This document shows positions 36,126 to 44,855 of a stretch of 64,000 bases of DNA, piece by piece. The notes under the pieces are model-generated. The model searched no databases. It was given only the letters and a program-made list of their open reading frames with translations, and had not been told where the DNA came from. The stretch's first letter is position 1, and each line of letters starts with the position of its first letter. The translations under genes were made by a program, and so were the position numbers. Source of the DNA: Marinobacterium litorale DSM 23545 (GTDB lineage: Bacteria; Pseudomonadota; Gammaproteobacteria; Pseudomonadales; Balneatricaceae); contig NZ_KE386828.1 of the NCBI RefSeq assembly GCF_000428985.1, positions 62,001 to 126,000 on the forward strand, given 5' to 3'.

Positions 36126-36821
36126 TTATCTAATCCCGCGCTGACACAGGATCTCGGTGATAATCGGGATCGGGTTCATCATATGCTCGAACATCTCCTG
36201 GCGGGCCTCGGTGCTTTTGCCGGATAACAGTTTATCCACCAACACGCGATGCTCTTCCCGTTTACGCTCCAGTGCTTCGCTGGAGAAGACCATCTCCCGC
36301 AACCAGAGCTGGCGATAGCGCTCCGCCTGATCAAGCATGGTTTCACGTAACTCCAGCAGCTTGGGGGAACCGCAGCCACTGGCAATGGCCAGGTGAAACG
36401 CTTTATGACGGCTATCCCAGAGGGTGAGCATCTCTTCCGGCGCGTGTATCTCGGTGACTCGGGACAGGGTGTGCGCGGCGGCGATGATGCCCGCCTCCCA
36501 GCTATCACCCCCTTTCTGCACGGCCAGCTCGGTAATCAGGGCTTCGAGCTGGGCGCGCGCAAAGTAAATATCCCGGAGTTCGTCAATCGACATGGTCGCA
36601 ACCCGGAACCCCCGTTGGCTGGCTGCAGTCACCAGGCGCTCCGCCACCAGGCGGGATAGCGCCTCCCGCATGGGGCCGGCTCCAATATCATAGCGCTCAC
36701 GCAGCGCGCTCATCAGGAGCTTATCACCCGGCCTGAAGACACCTTCGGTGATATCCCGCTTTAACTGCACATAGGCGATGTCGGCCAGATTACTTTTTTC
36801 CTCGGTTCCCGTTCCGGTCAT
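36126..36821 (-). CDS. csiR: GntR/FadR-type regulator CsiR (GlaR), repressor of the glutarate genes
   Basis: The 231-residue protein matches E. coli CsiR along its length: YVQLKRDITEGVFRPGDKLLM, GAGPMREALSRLVAERLVTA, RGFRVATMSIDELRDI, WDSRHKAFHLAIASGCGS and NPIPIITEILC at the end. CsiR represses csiD and is relieved by glutarate. An N-terminal winged helix (about 15-85) precedes the all-helical FCD ligand domain. The ATG at 36821 has AGGG 6 bases upstream; the frame is open further but unlike the family. It is divergent from csiD with a strong operator candidate between them. Confidence 0.93.
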   Translation of the reverse strand: MTGTGTEEKSNLADIAYVQLKRDITEGVFRPGDKLLMSALRERYDIGAGPMREALSRLVAERLVTAASQRGFRVATMSIDELRDIYFARAQLEALITELAVQKGGDSWEAGIIAAAHTLSRVTEIHAPEEMLTLWDSRHKAFHLAIASGCGSPKLLELRETMLDQAERYRQLWLREMVFSSEALERKREEHRVLVDKLLSGKSTEARQEMFEHMMNPIPIITEILCQRGIR

Positions 36822-36892
36822 ACCAACCCTGCTGATCCTGAGAAGAGGCTGGATTATAGCGGGCAGAGGAATAATGCAGCAAAAGTTCAATT

Positions 36893-36924
36893 TTGTTGAC
36901 GTTTTATAAAAATGTAGATATTTT
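36893..36924 (+). promoter_or_regulatory. CsiR operator candidate in the csiR-csiD divergent region
   Basis: TTGT-N5-TTTT (36893-36905) and ATGT-N5-TTTT (36912-36924) lie in tandem with exactly 6 bases between them. This is the half-site pair and spacing I recall for E. coli CsiR. Both are followed by an AT-rich ATAAAA tract, giving a 19-bp direct repeat. It lies 85 bases before the csiD start, where bound repressor would block the promoter. Confidence 0.7.
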
Positions 36925-37008
36925 TATAAAAAATAAATATTGCGCTCGCCGGCGCTGCTGCCCCGATCGCTCCGCTGCGATTTAACGCCGATAAGAAAGA
37001 GGAATGTC

Positions 37009-37968
37009 ATGTCTCTAGCTGCCCAAAAAATCGAATCCAATACCTCCGGCTTCTCTCTGGAAACCTCCGAGCTCAGTCCCCGTCTGCTTGAGCTGCGTTT
37101 CGAAAAGTCTGTGGTTGATGCCTTCCTGAACGCGATTGCGCCCTGGCCTGTGCAAGCGCTCGAGTACAAGTCGATGCTGCGGTTTCGGGTGGGTAAGATC
37201 CTTGACGATCTCTGTGATAACCAGCTTCAGCCGCTGCTGATTGAAACATTGGCTGATCGCAATAGTGGTGCGCTGCTGATTACGCCGGAAGGGCTTGATG
37301 GTGTTGAGCAGGCAGAGGACATGGTGCGTTTCACTACGGCGGTTGCCCACCTGTTTGGTCGCTCCAACTTCGATGCCATGAGTGGTCAGTACTATGCCCG
37401 CTTTGTGGTCCAGAATGAGGACAACTCAGACAGTTACCTGCGCCAGGCGCATCGTGTGATGGAGCTGCACAATGACGGCACCTACGTGGATCAGGACACC
37501 GACTATGTGCTGATGTTGAAAATCGATGAGCAGAATATGGAAGGCGGCAATTCACTGCTGCTGCATCTGGACGACTGGGAAGATCTCGACACGTTCAGCA
37601 GCAATCCGCTGGCTTACCAGCCCATGCGCTGGGCGGCGCCGCCGAGCAAAAACACCACGGCAGATATCTACCACTCGGTGTTTGATATCGATCGTAGCGG
37701 TAAACCGATCATGTCGTATATCGATCAGTTTGTTCAGCCCAAGGATGACGAAGAGGGCAACTGGCTGACCGATCTTTCCGAGTCGCTTGAGAGCAGCCGG
37801 GCCATCGTTTCAGTGCGCGTGCCGGTGGGTAGCTTTCTGTTGATCAATAACCATTTCTGGCTCCACGGTCGCGACAAGTTTACCGCACATCCGGGACTGC
37901 GCCGCGAGCTGATGCGTCAGCGCGGTTACTTCAGCCACGCCAAGACACTGCGTAATCCCAAGCAGTAA
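37009..37968 (+). CDS. csiD: Glutarate 2-hydroxylase CsiD (GlaH)
   Basis: CsiD is a non-heme Fe(II)/2-oxoglutarate dioxygenase that turns glutarate into L-2-hydroxyglutarate, releasing succinate and CO2. The 320-residue protein has the iron ligands in [11 protein letters not shown] (H154, D156) and FWLHGRDKF (H286), and a C-terminal [10 protein letters not shown] that holds the 2-oxoglutarate-binding arginine. The segment [22 protein letters not shown] is typical. The ATG at 37009 follows GAAAGAGG. It is the first gene of csiD-lhgO-gabD, with a hairpin before lhgO. Confidence 0.95.
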   Translation: MSLAAQKIESNTSGFSLETSELSPRLLELRFEKSVVDAFLNAIAPWPVQALEYKSMLRFRVGKILDDLCDNQLQPLLIETLADRNSGALLITPEGLDGVEQAEDMVRFTTAVAHLFGRSNFDAMSGQYYARFVVQNEDNSDSYLRQAHRVMELHNDGTYVDQDTDYVLMLKIDEQNMEGGNSLLLHLDDWEDLDTFSSNPLAYQPMRWAAPPSKNTTADIYHSVFDIDRSGKPIMSYIDQFVQPKDDEEGNWLTDLSESLESSRAIVSVRVPVGSFLLINNHFWLHGRDKFTAHPGLRRELMRQRGYFSHAKTLRNPKQ

Positions 37969-38006
37969 TCCGGCTGTATCCGCTGCGCGCACACGTTATC
38001 ATCCAG

Positions 38007-38036
38007 AAACCATCGGCAGTGATGCCGATGGTTTTT
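38007..38036 (+). terminator. Strong hairpin with T-run between csiD and lhgO
   Basis: A perfect 12-bp stem (AAACCATCGGCA and complement) with the loop GTGA is followed by TT and CC, the stem itself ending in three T. It lies 18 bases before the lhgO ATG and looks like a terminator or attenuator within the operon. Confidence 0.65.
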
Positions 38037-38054
38037 CCGCTTACAGAGGTCAGA

Positions 38055-39254
38055 ATGTACGATTTTCTTATCATTGGTGGTGGCATCGTCGGTATGTCCA
38101 CGGCCATGCAGCTGCTCGGACGCTATCCCGACAAAAAGATTCTGGTGCTGGAGAAAGAGTCGGGACCGGCGCATCACCAGACCGGGCATAACTCCGGCGT
38201 TATTCATGCGGGGGTGTACTACACACCGGGGAGTTTGAAAGCGAAGTTCTGTCTGGAGGGTAACCGCAATACCAAGGAGTTTTGTCAGGAGAACGGTATT
38301 CGTTACGACGAGTGCGGCAAGCTCCTGGTGGCCACCAACGACCTTGAGCTGGAACGGATGAAGGCGCTTTGGCAGCGCACCGAAGCCAACGGGCTGGAGC
38401 GCCACTGGCTCAATGCCGACGAGCTGAGCGAACGGGAACCCAATATCACCGGGATTGGCGGGATTTTCGTCCCTTCCAGTGGCATCGTCAGCTATCGAGA
38501 GGTGACTGAAGCGATGGCGCGCAAGATCATTGAGCGTGGCGGGGAGATTCGCTTTAACACGGAAGTGACGGGGCTGCGCGAGTCCGACAGCGAAGTCAGT
38601 GCACAAACCACACAAGGTGACTTTAGCGCCCGGTACCTGATCTCCTGCTCCGGATTGATGGCGGATCGCGTGGTCCGGATGCTGGGCCTGGAACCACAAT
38701 TCCAGATCTGTCCGTTCCGTGGCGAATACTACCTGCTGCCGGAGCAGCATAACCGGATCGTCAATCATCTGATTTACCCGATTCCCGATCCATCCATGCC
38801 TTTCCTGGGGGTGCATCTGACGCGAATGATTGATGGCACCGTCACTGTTGGCCCTAACGCCGTACTGGCCTGGAAACGGGAAGGGTACCGCAAGAGCGAT
38901 ATCTCCCTGAAAGACAGTTTGGAAACCCTGGGTTACGCTGGTATCCGCAAGGTGTTGCAGAAAAATCTCAAGCCGGGATTGATCGAGCTGAAGAACTCGT
39001 TGTTTAAGGGCGGTTATCTTAAAGAGGTGCAGAAATACTGTCCCAGTCTGACCAAGGCTGACCTCAAGCCTTACCCGGCGGGCGTTCGTGCCCAGGCCGT
39101 ATCCAGGGATGGCAAGCTGGTTGATGACTTCCTGTTTGTCAAAACCCGGCGCACGATTAACGTATGCAACGCCCCATCCCCGGCTGCCACATCGGCGCTG
39201 CCGATCGGGCGCTATATTTTGTCCGAAGCCAGCGATCAGTTTGATCTGGCCTGA
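38055..39254 (+). CDS. lhgO: L-2-hydroxyglutarate oxidase LhgO
   Basis: LhgO oxidises L-2-hydroxyglutarate to 2-oxoglutarate and passes electrons to the membrane quinone pool. The 399-residue flavoprotein begins MYDFLIIGGGIVGMSTAMQL, the FAD-binding dinucleotide fold, and has HHQTGHNSGVIHAGVYYTPG, which is diagnostic, and a C-terminal NAPSPAATSALPIG segment. The ATG at 38055 follows AGAGGT. The 2-oxoglutarate formed can be reused by CsiD as co-substrate, so the two reactions together oxidise glutarate to succinate. Confidence 0.95.
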   Translation: MYDFLIIGGGIVGMSTAMQLLGRYPDKKILVLEKESGPAHHQTGHNSGVIHAGVYYTPGSLKAKFCLEGNRNTKEFCQENGIRYDECGKLLVATNDLELERMKALWQRTEANGLERHWLNADELSEREPNITGIGGIFVPSSGIVSYREVTEAMARKIIERGGEIRFNTEVTGLRESDSEVSAQTTQGDFSARYLISCSGLMADRVVRMLGLEPQFQICPFRGEYYLLPEQHNRIVNHLIYPIPDPSMPFLGVHLTRMIDGTVTVGPNAVLAWKREGYRKSDISLKDSLETLGYAGIRKVLQKNLKPGLIELKNSLFKGGYLKEVQKYCPSLTKADLKPYPAGVRAQAVSRDGKLVDDFLFVKTRRTINVCNAPSPAATSALPIGRYILSEASDQFDLA

Positions 39255-39265
39255 GGTGAGCGGGG

Positions 39266-39293
39266 TTAAGTTTGATCGATGTGAAACTTAACG
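39266..39293 (+). promoter_or_regulatory. Inverted repeat between lhgO and gabD
   Basis: A perfect 9-bp stem (GTTAAGTTT and AAACTTAAC) encloses 10 bases. It is AT-rich with no clear T-run, so it may be an operator or an mRNA hairpin rather than a terminator. Confidence 0.4.
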
Positions 39294-39373
39294 TTTACAG
39301 TCGATCAACCGTAGGCGGCGGTGCCGGTGATAGACTCGGGCATCGCCAATGACAGGATTCCCGAGAGAGACTT

Positions 39374-40822
39374 ATGACAGATAACCTGATCAACAAGACC
39401 CAGGCCTATATCGACGGTCAGTGGGTGTCCGCCGCATCCGGCAAAACGCTGGCAGTTCTCAACCCGGCCAACGGTGACCATCTCGCCGATGTGCCAGATA
39501 TGAGTGCAGCAGAGGCGAGTCGCGCCGTTGAAGTGGCCCATAAGGCTTTTGCCAGCTGGAAGAAAACCACCGCAAAGTCCCGTGCCCAGCTACTACGCCG
39601 CTGGTATGAGCTGATCATGGAAAACCAGGAGCGCCTGGCTCGGTTGATGACGGCAGAGCAGGGCAAGCCTCTGGCTGAAGCCCGTGGCGAAGTCGCTTAT
39701 GGTGCGTCCTTCGCCGAATGGTTTGCCGAAGAAGGCAAACGTGCCTACGGCGAGCATATTCCTTCCCCGTCTCCGACCTCCCGCATCGTCACTATCCGTC
39801 AGCCGATTGGCGTGGTTGCGGCGATTACGCCCTGGAACTTCCCCGTCGCCATGATCACCCGCAAGATCGCGCCGGCGCTGGCAGCCGGTTGCACCGTGGT
39901 GCTCAAGCCTGCCGAAGATACGCCACTGTCAGCACTGGAGCTGGCGGCGCTGGCAGAAGAAGCGGGTTTTCCGGCCGGCGTGATCAATATCGTCACCACG
40001 GCTGACCCGGTGGCCGTGGGCGATACGCTGACCTCTCACCCGTTAGTGAGCAAGGTTTCATTTACCGGCTCCACGCCGGTGGGTAAGCATATCCTGCACC
40101 AGGCAGCGGATACCGTGAAGAAGGTGTCACTGGAGCTGGGCGGAAACGCGCCGTTCATCGTGTTCGAAGACGCGGACCTGGATGCAGCGGTGAAAGGTTT
40201 GATGATCTCCAAGTACCGCAACGCCGGTCAGACCTGCGTGTGTACCAACCGGGTTTATGTGCAGCGCTCGGTGCTTGATGCCTTCGTCGAGAAGTTCAAG
40301 GCCGGTATCAGCAGTCTTAAAGTAGGCGCCGGCGATCAGGAGGGTGTCGAGATCGGTCCGCTGATCAATACCAAGGCGGTAGAACGCGTTGATCAGGTTG
40401 TTAAGGAAGCGGTTGATGAGGGAGCTGAGCTGGTTCAGGGCGGTAAGCGCTCCAGTGCCGGCGAGCTGTTCTACGAGCCGACCCTGCTCAGCGGTGTGAC
40501 CGAATCGATGGCGATTGCCAACCAGGAGCTGTTTGGCCCGATCTCCACGCTGTTCGTGTTCGATGATGAAAATGAGGTTATCGAGCGCGCCAACGCCACT
40601 CCCTTTGGTTTGGCCGCTTACTTTTACTCCCGTGATATCGGTCGTTGCTGGCGTGTGGCCGAAGGCCTCGAGTACGGCATGGTTGGTATCAATGAAGGGA
40701 TTCTGTCGAATGAAGTTGCGCCCTTTGGCGGCGTAAAAGAGTCCGGTATCGGCCGTGAAGGCTCCAAACACGGTCTTGATGACTACCTGGAGATAAAATA
40801 TCTCTGCATGGGCGGTATCTGA
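39374..40822 (+). CDS. gabD: Succinate/glutarate semialdehyde dehydrogenase GabD
   Basis: The 482-residue NAD(P)-dependent dehydrogenase has the length and sequence of GabD/Dav[37 protein letters not shown] with the general base E254, [11 protein letters not shown] with the catalytic C288, and [22 protein letters not shown] near the end. It oxidises succinate semialdehyde, and in lysine breakdown glutarate semialdehyde to glutarate. Its place after csiD-lhgO supports feeding glutarate to CsiD. The gabT transaminase and gabP permease that follow in E. coli are absent; the aminotransferase at 34557 and the TRAP genes may replace them. Confidence 0.94.
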   Translation: MTDNLINKTQAYIDGQWVSAASGKTLAVLNPANGDHLADVPDMSAAEASRAVEVAHKAFASWKKTTAKSRAQLLRRWYELIMENQERLARLMTAEQGKPLAEARGEVAYGASFAEWFAEEGKRAYGEHIPSPSPTSRIVTIRQPIGVVAAITPWNFPVAMITRKIAPALAAGCTVVLKPAEDTPLSALELAALAEEAGFPAGVINIVTTADPVAVGDTLTSHPLVSKVSFTGSTPVGKHILHQAADTVKKVSLELGGNAPFIVFEDADLDAAVKGLMISKYRNAGQTCVCTNRVYVQRSVLDAFVEKFKAGISSLKVGAGDQEGVEIGPLINTKAVERVDQVVKEAVDEGAELVQGGKRSSAGELFYEPTLLSGVTESMAIANQELFGPISTLFVFDDENEVIERANATPFGLAAYFYSRDIGRCWRVAEGLEYGMVGINEGILSNEVAPFGGVKESGIGREGSKHGLDDYLEIKYLCMGGI

Positions 40823-41382
40823 TCTGTCCTGTTGGTCGGGGCGGTCACTCGGTGCCGCTCCGACGCTCCCCCTGCAACACCTCGCTGTACCTCTTTTCTC
40901 TGTTTCCTAGCGCTCTTTCCCAGGTCTTGATGTGGGTCATCTAGGGGCTACGGAATTAATGCGTTCATTCAGGTCTAAAATCTTCGTTTTTTATCGTATG
41001 AAGATGATCATTCTGCGCTAGATCATTAACTTCAGTAATTCTTCTTTATGTGTGCCGTTTTGGTGCATTAGAATTTGCAGCGGTTGAGCTCTGCGAGTTC
41101 TTCTCCGCTTGATCTGGGTAACCGCTTGTAAAGTATGGTTTTTTAGGGTTCTCTGGATGGTCTTTTGCCGGTCCGGGTGTGCTTTCCCATGGGGCGTTCT
41201 ACAGGCGTGGATACGCACAATGGTGCAACTCAGAGTCTTTGACCAAGTGGTTGATTTAGTTTGATAACACTCAAAGTGAACGTGTGGTCGGCGGCGTTTA
41301 TTGCACAGGGCCCCTTTGCCATAGTCGGTTCACCTGATGTCACAAAACTGACTCTTATATAAAGACTAAAGGGGAGCGATTA
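40823..41382. other. 560-bp intergenic region before the TRAP genes
   Basis: No convincing gene is seen. A 66-codon open frame on the minus strand (41018-41218) has no ribosome site and an atypical composition. The region is AT-richer than its surroundings. Near the TRAP start lies TTTGA-N6-TCAAA (41260-41275), a possible operator, and TTATATAAAG (about 41354) as a weak -10 candidate. The length suggests room for a regulated promoter. Confidence 0.5.
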
Positions 41383-42408
41383 ATGAAAACAATACTGGGA
41401 AAAGTATCCCGTCGTCTGGCCACCGGTGCAGTGGCTTTGACGTTGAGTGCCGGCATGGCTGCCAACGCCGTTGCGGCTGAATATAACTGGCGCTTTGCCA
41501 ACCTCTACAGCCGAGGTACCGCCTTTGGAGAGGTGTACCAGAGCATGGCCGATAACATCGAGACGATGTCCGGCGGCCGTATTTCGGTCAAAATGATGTA
41601 CGCCGGTGAAGGCGTCAGCACGAATGGTATCTTCGGTGCGGTGAAAACCGGCCTGATCACCATGGGTGCGCCTTTCCAGCCGATGCATGCCGGCGAAATG
41701 GCCGAAGGCATTATCGAAGTGGGCTTGCCGGGCGGCACCGACAACCCGGCGGAGCTGATGGATCTGTTCTATGAAAAGGGCTTTGGCGAGATCCTGGACG
41801 AGGCTTACGCCGCTCACGGTATCAAATATCTTGATCCGTACATCCAGCCCCCGGTTTATATCCTGACCAAGGAGCCGATCAACTCGGTGGAGGATTTTGA
41901 AGGTCTGAAGATCCGTGCACCGGGCGCCTATGGCAAGTTCCTGCGCAACCTGGGTGCATCCCCGGTTAACCTGACCTGGAGCGAGATCTACACCAGCCTC
42001 TCAACCGGCGTTATCGATGGCTCCATCGGTTCCAACCTGATCGACCACCGTGACGGTAATCACGTGGAAGTCGCCAAGTACATGTACCGCCTGCCGCTGG
42101 CCGGTGCTCAGGTACTGCCGGTTATCGTTAACCAGAAAGCCTGGGATCAACTGCCGGAAGACCTGCAGGCGATCGTCAAGGCCGCGACTACTGTCCATGC
42201 CCGCGATCAGCTGACCAAGTCCCGTGCCTGGGAATCTCAGGCTGTCGCTGATATGGAAGCCAAGGGTCTCAAGTGGAGCCCGGAGCCCAGCGATGCGGAC
42301 CGCAAGGCGTGGAAAGCGGCCGGTGCCAACCTGTGGGAAGAGTACGCCAAGGAGAGCGACTACAGTGCTCGCCTGATCGAAGTTCTGAAGCAGGACGCGG
42401 CTCAGTAA
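41383..42408 (+). CDS. TRAP transporter substrate-binding protein (DctP family)
   Basis: The 341-residue periplasmic protein has a signal peptide (about 1-29, ending ANAVAA), then EYNWRFANLYSRGTAFGEVYQ and the DctP core GLKIRAPGAYGKFLRNLGAS with the arginine that binds the carboxylate of the ligand, and GVIDGSIGSNLIDH. TRAP proteins bind organic acids, taurine, ectoine and similar anions. GGGGAG precedes the ATG. Given the glutarate genes just upstream, a C5 dicarboxylate or omega-amino acid is plausible, but the sequence does not prove it. Confidence 0.93.
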   Translation: MKTILGKVSRRLATGAVALTLSAGMAANAVAAEYNWRFANLYSRGTAFGEVYQSMADNIETMSGGRISVKMMYAGEGVSTNGIFGAVKTGLITMGAPFQPMHAGEMAEGIIEVGLPGGTDNPAELMDLFYEKGFGEILDEAYAAHGIKYLDPYIQPPVYILTKEPINSVEDFEGLKIRAPGAYGKFLRNLGASPVNLTWSEIYTSLSTGVIDGSIGSNLIDHRDGNHVEVAKYMYRLPLAGAQVLPVIVNQKAWDQLPEDLQAIVKAATTVHARDQLTKSRAWESQAVADMEAKGLKWSPEPSDADRKAWKAAGANLWEEYAKESDYSARLIEVLKQDAAQ

Positions 42409-42424
42409 TACATACCTGAACAAC

Positions 42425-42453
42425 AAGGGGCGGGCCTGGGGTCCGCCCCTTTT
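42425..42453 (+). terminator. Hairpin between the TRAP binding-protein gene and dctQ
   Basis: A perfect 9-bp stem (AAGGGGCGG and complement) with a 9-base loop ends in four T residues. The place suits partial termination, so that more binding protein is made than membrane subunits. Confidence 0.65.
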
Positions 42454-42523
42454 CAGTTTACGCGGGTGAGGCGGCTGGAGCTTCCGGCATCCGCGTAAGC
42501 TGATGACAGCCGGGGTAATCCAC

Positions 42524-43066
42524 ATGCTCGCAACGCTTATCCGAAGTTACTGTCTGTCGGTGAATTTCATTGTCCGCATCATCGGCCGTTCGGTGGCCTA
42601 TCTGGTACCGGTTCTGGCGCTGGTGGTGGCTTTTGAAGTCTTCGCTCGTTATCTGTTTAACAGCCCAACGATCTGGGCCTACGACCTGTCTCTGTTCATA
42701 TTCGCCTATGTGGCGGCGTTGGGAGGTGCTTATGCCCAGCAGAAACAGGCCCATATCAACGTCGACATTCTCTATTTGAAGGTCTCAGCCAACACGCGGC
42801 GGGTCTTCAACCTGCTGACCTATGCCCTGGCGCTCTACTTCATGTGGGTGCTGATCGATATCAGTACCGACAAGTTGCTGGAAGCGATCAAGTTTAACTA
42901 CCGCCGCCAAAGTGAGTGGGCGCCACACATGCATCATTTCTGGGTAATGATGATCACCGCCAGTGCATTGATGGCCGCGCAGCTGCTGGCGCAGTGGCTG
43001 GAGGACGGTTATGCGCTGATCAGCGGTCAGGAACTGTTTGAACAGGAGAGCAATGATGAGTATTGA
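42524..43066 (+). CDS. TRAP transporter small permease (DctQ family)
   Basis: The 180-residue membrane protein has four predicted helices and the DctQ pattern: IGRSVAYLVPVLALVVAFEVFAR near the start, then ARYLFNSPTIWAYDLSLFIF and GGAYAQQKQAHINVDILY. It forms the small membrane subunit with DctM. The ATG at 42524 is preferred (GGGG upstream); an in-frame ATG at 42503 lacks a ribosome site. Confidence 0.9.
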   Translation: MLATLIRSYCLSVNFIVRIIGRSVAYLVPVLALVVAFEVFARYLFNSPTIWAYDLSLFIFAYVAALGGAYAQQKQAHINVDILYLKVSANTRRVFNLLTYALALYFMWVLIDISTDKLLEAIKFNYRRQSEWAPHMHHFWVMMITASALMAAQLLAQWLEDGYALISGQELFEQESNDEY

Positions 43067-44372
43067 GGTCCTGACCGCGGTATTACTGGGCTGCATACTG
43101 CTGGCATTCGCCTTTGGCGCGCCCGTAGGCCTGGCGCTGGGCGGTATCGCCATGGCGGTGGGCTATGCGACCTGGGGCGAAGGGATATTCAACATTATCC
43201 CGTCCACGATCGATTCCACCTATTTCAGCTTTATCCTGCTGGCGATTCCGCTCTATATCTACATGGGTCAGCTGCTGACCCGCTCCGGGATTGGCGATGC
43301 GATGTTCAACGCCAGCCAGTTGATTATCGGCAAAGTGCGCGGTTCATTGGCCATCAGTGTGATCGGGGTCTGTTCGATGATCGGTGCCATGGTCGGTATT
43401 ATCGGCGCCGGTATCATGACCTCCGGCAGTATCGCCCTTAAACCGATGCTCGAGCGCGGCTACGACCGTCGTCTGGCACTGGGCGTTATTATGGCCGGCG
43501 GCGGTCTGGGGATACTGATCCCCCCCAGCGTGCCGATGATCATGTTCGCCTCTTCGACTCAGAATTCGGTGGGGCGGATGTTCATAGCGGCGCTGGTTCC
43601 GGCGCTTATCTCTGTGATTTCTCTGGCGGCATACGTGATCATAAGCTGTAAGCTCAATCCCAACCGCGCGCCTCTGGGGACCGGGGCTGAAACGCAGATG
43701 TCACCCCGTCAGAAAATGATCACGCTACGCGATGGACTGTTCTCGGTACTGCTGATCGTAGCGGTGCTGGGCAGCATTATCTCCGGGATCGCCACGCCGA
43801 CAGAGTCCGGGGCGATTGGTGTGGTAGGCGCTTTGATCCTGGCCATACTGTTCAAGCGCTTCAAGCTCTCCATGTTCCGCAACGCCGGTTTCGAAACAGC
43901 TGTACTGGTCAGCGTGGCGATGTGGATTATTTTCGGTGCGACTTTGTTCAGTAACTTCCATCTGCTGATGGGGGTGCAGGATATGGTGGCCTCGTTTACC
44001 GAGGATCTGGGGTTGCCGCCGCTGGGAGTGATCATCCTGATGCAGGTGATCATGCTGCTGCTGGGATTCATTATCGATGAGTTCATCATCGTGCTGATGT
44101 GTGCGCCGCTGTTTACGCCAATTGCCGTTTCACTGGGGTTTGATCCCATCTGGTTCGGGATTCTGATGATTCTCAATATCGAGATTGCGGTCCAGACGCC
44201 ACCTTACGGGTTTGCGCTTTTTTACCTGAAGGGGATAGCGCCTCCCGGGGTGACTATGGGCGAGATCTACCGCTCGGTACTGCCGTTTATCAGTATCAAA
44301 CTTGCTGTTCTGGTGCTCTGCATGCTCTTCCCCGAGATCGTGCTCTGGCTGCCTAACCTGATAATGGGGTGA
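43056..44372 (+). CDS. TRAP transporter large permease (DctM family)
   Basis: The 439-residue protein has 12 or more helices and DctM hallmarks: GGGLGILIPPSVPMIMFASSTQNSVG, a TPTESGAIG sodium-site loop, and a second-half LLLGFIIDEFIIVLMCAPLF with QTPPYGFALFYLKG. It is the sodium-driven transport channel. The ATG at 43056 has AGGAG 7 bases upstream and overlaps the dctQ end, a usual coupling. Confidence 0.93.
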   Translation: MSIEVLTAVLLGCILLAFAFGAPVGLALGGIAMAVGYATWGEGIFNIIPSTIDSTYFSFILLAIPLYIYMGQLLTRSGIGDAMFNASQLIIGKVRGSLAISVIGVCSMIGAMVGIIGAGIMTSGSIALKPMLERGYDRRLALGVIMAGGGLGILIPPSVPMIMFASSTQNSVGRMFIAALVPALISVISLAAYVIISCKLNPNRAPLGTGAETQMSPRQKMITLRDGLFSVLLIVAVLGSIISGIATPTESGAIGVVGALILAILFKRFKLSMFRNAGFETAVLVSVAMWIIFGATLFSNFHLLMGVQDMVASFTEDLGLPPLGVIILMQVIMLLLGFIIDEFIIVLMCAPLFTPIAVSLGFDPIWFGILMILNIEIAVQTPPYGFALFYLKGIAPPGVTMGEIYRSVLPFISIKLAVLVLCMLFPEIVLWLPNLIMG

Positions 44373-44376
44373 TGCG

Positions 44377-44796
44377 ATGTACTCGAATATTCTGATACCG
44401 ATGGACCCGGATCACGCCGATCTTTTTGAGCGGCAGGTGGAGGTGGCAGTCAGGTTGTTGGCACCGGAGGGTAAAATATCCACGCTGTATGTGAACCAGA
44501 ACTATATTCACCATGCGCTGGCGGCCACCAGCCCGGACCGGCCCACGGAGATTGAACGGGCGGTGATCGATCGGGTAATGGTCCGGTTTGAGGAAACCAT
44601 ACCCAAGGAGATGCGTGGTCGGGTGTTCAGTCAGCGTGGCGTGGTGCATGATCAGATTGTCAGAATCGCCAACCGTACGGGAGTGGATCTGATTATCATG
44701 ATGGCCTGCAAACGTCCGCTTGCACGCTACTTCCTCGGCTCAAACACCCGTAAGGTGATGACCGAAGCGAAATGTGCGGTATTCGTCCAGCGCTGA
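44377..44796 (+). CDS. Universal stress protein of the TRAP operon (TeaD-like)
   Basis: The 139-residue protein is a single UspA domain: MYSNILIPMDPDHADLFER at the start, VVHDQIVRIANRTGVDLIIMM, and FLGSNTRKVMTEAKCAVFV, with the G-N-T-R nucleotide-binding region. It starts 4 bases after dctM. UspA proteins encoded with TRAP systems (TeaD in Halomonas) bind ATP and lower transporter activity. A similar role is likely here. Confidence 0.88.
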   Translation: MYSNILIPMDPDHADLFERQVEVAVRLLAPEGKISTLYVNQNYIHHALAATSPDRPTEIERAVIDRVMVRFEETIPKEMRGRVFSQRGVVHDQIVRIANRTGVDLIIMMACKRPLARYFLGSNTRKVMTEAKCAVFVQR

Positions 44797-44809
44797 TTTC
44801 AGTGCGGCC

Positions 44810-44850
44810 CACTCCCCGCTAGAATGGAGCAATCGATCAAGCGGGGAGTG
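44810..44850 (+). promoter_or_regulatory. 11-bp inverted repeat covering the ribosome site of the next gene
   Basis: CACTCCCCGCT (44810-44820) pairs perfectly with AGCGGGGAGTG (44840-44850), loop 19 bases. The right arm contains the GGGGAG ribosome site of the gene starting at 44856. It may be an operator, a translational control hairpin, or a terminator for the TRAP operon lacking a T-run. Confidence 0.5.
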
Positions 44851-44855
44851 TCATT

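Noticed and set aside
37926-38816. A 296-codon minus-strand frame opposite lhgO
   Set aside because: It is antisense to the conserved FAD-binding region and spans the csiD-lhgO hairpin.
41154-41169. A sigma-54 promoter (GG-N10-GC, TGG...TTGC)
   Set aside because: The conserved CAC after TGG is missing, the site is over 200 bases from the TRAP start and no sigma-54 activator gene is nearby.
41018-41218. A 66-codon minus-strand frame in the long intergenic region
   Set aside because: No ribosome site, low-complexity basic composition and no recognisable family.
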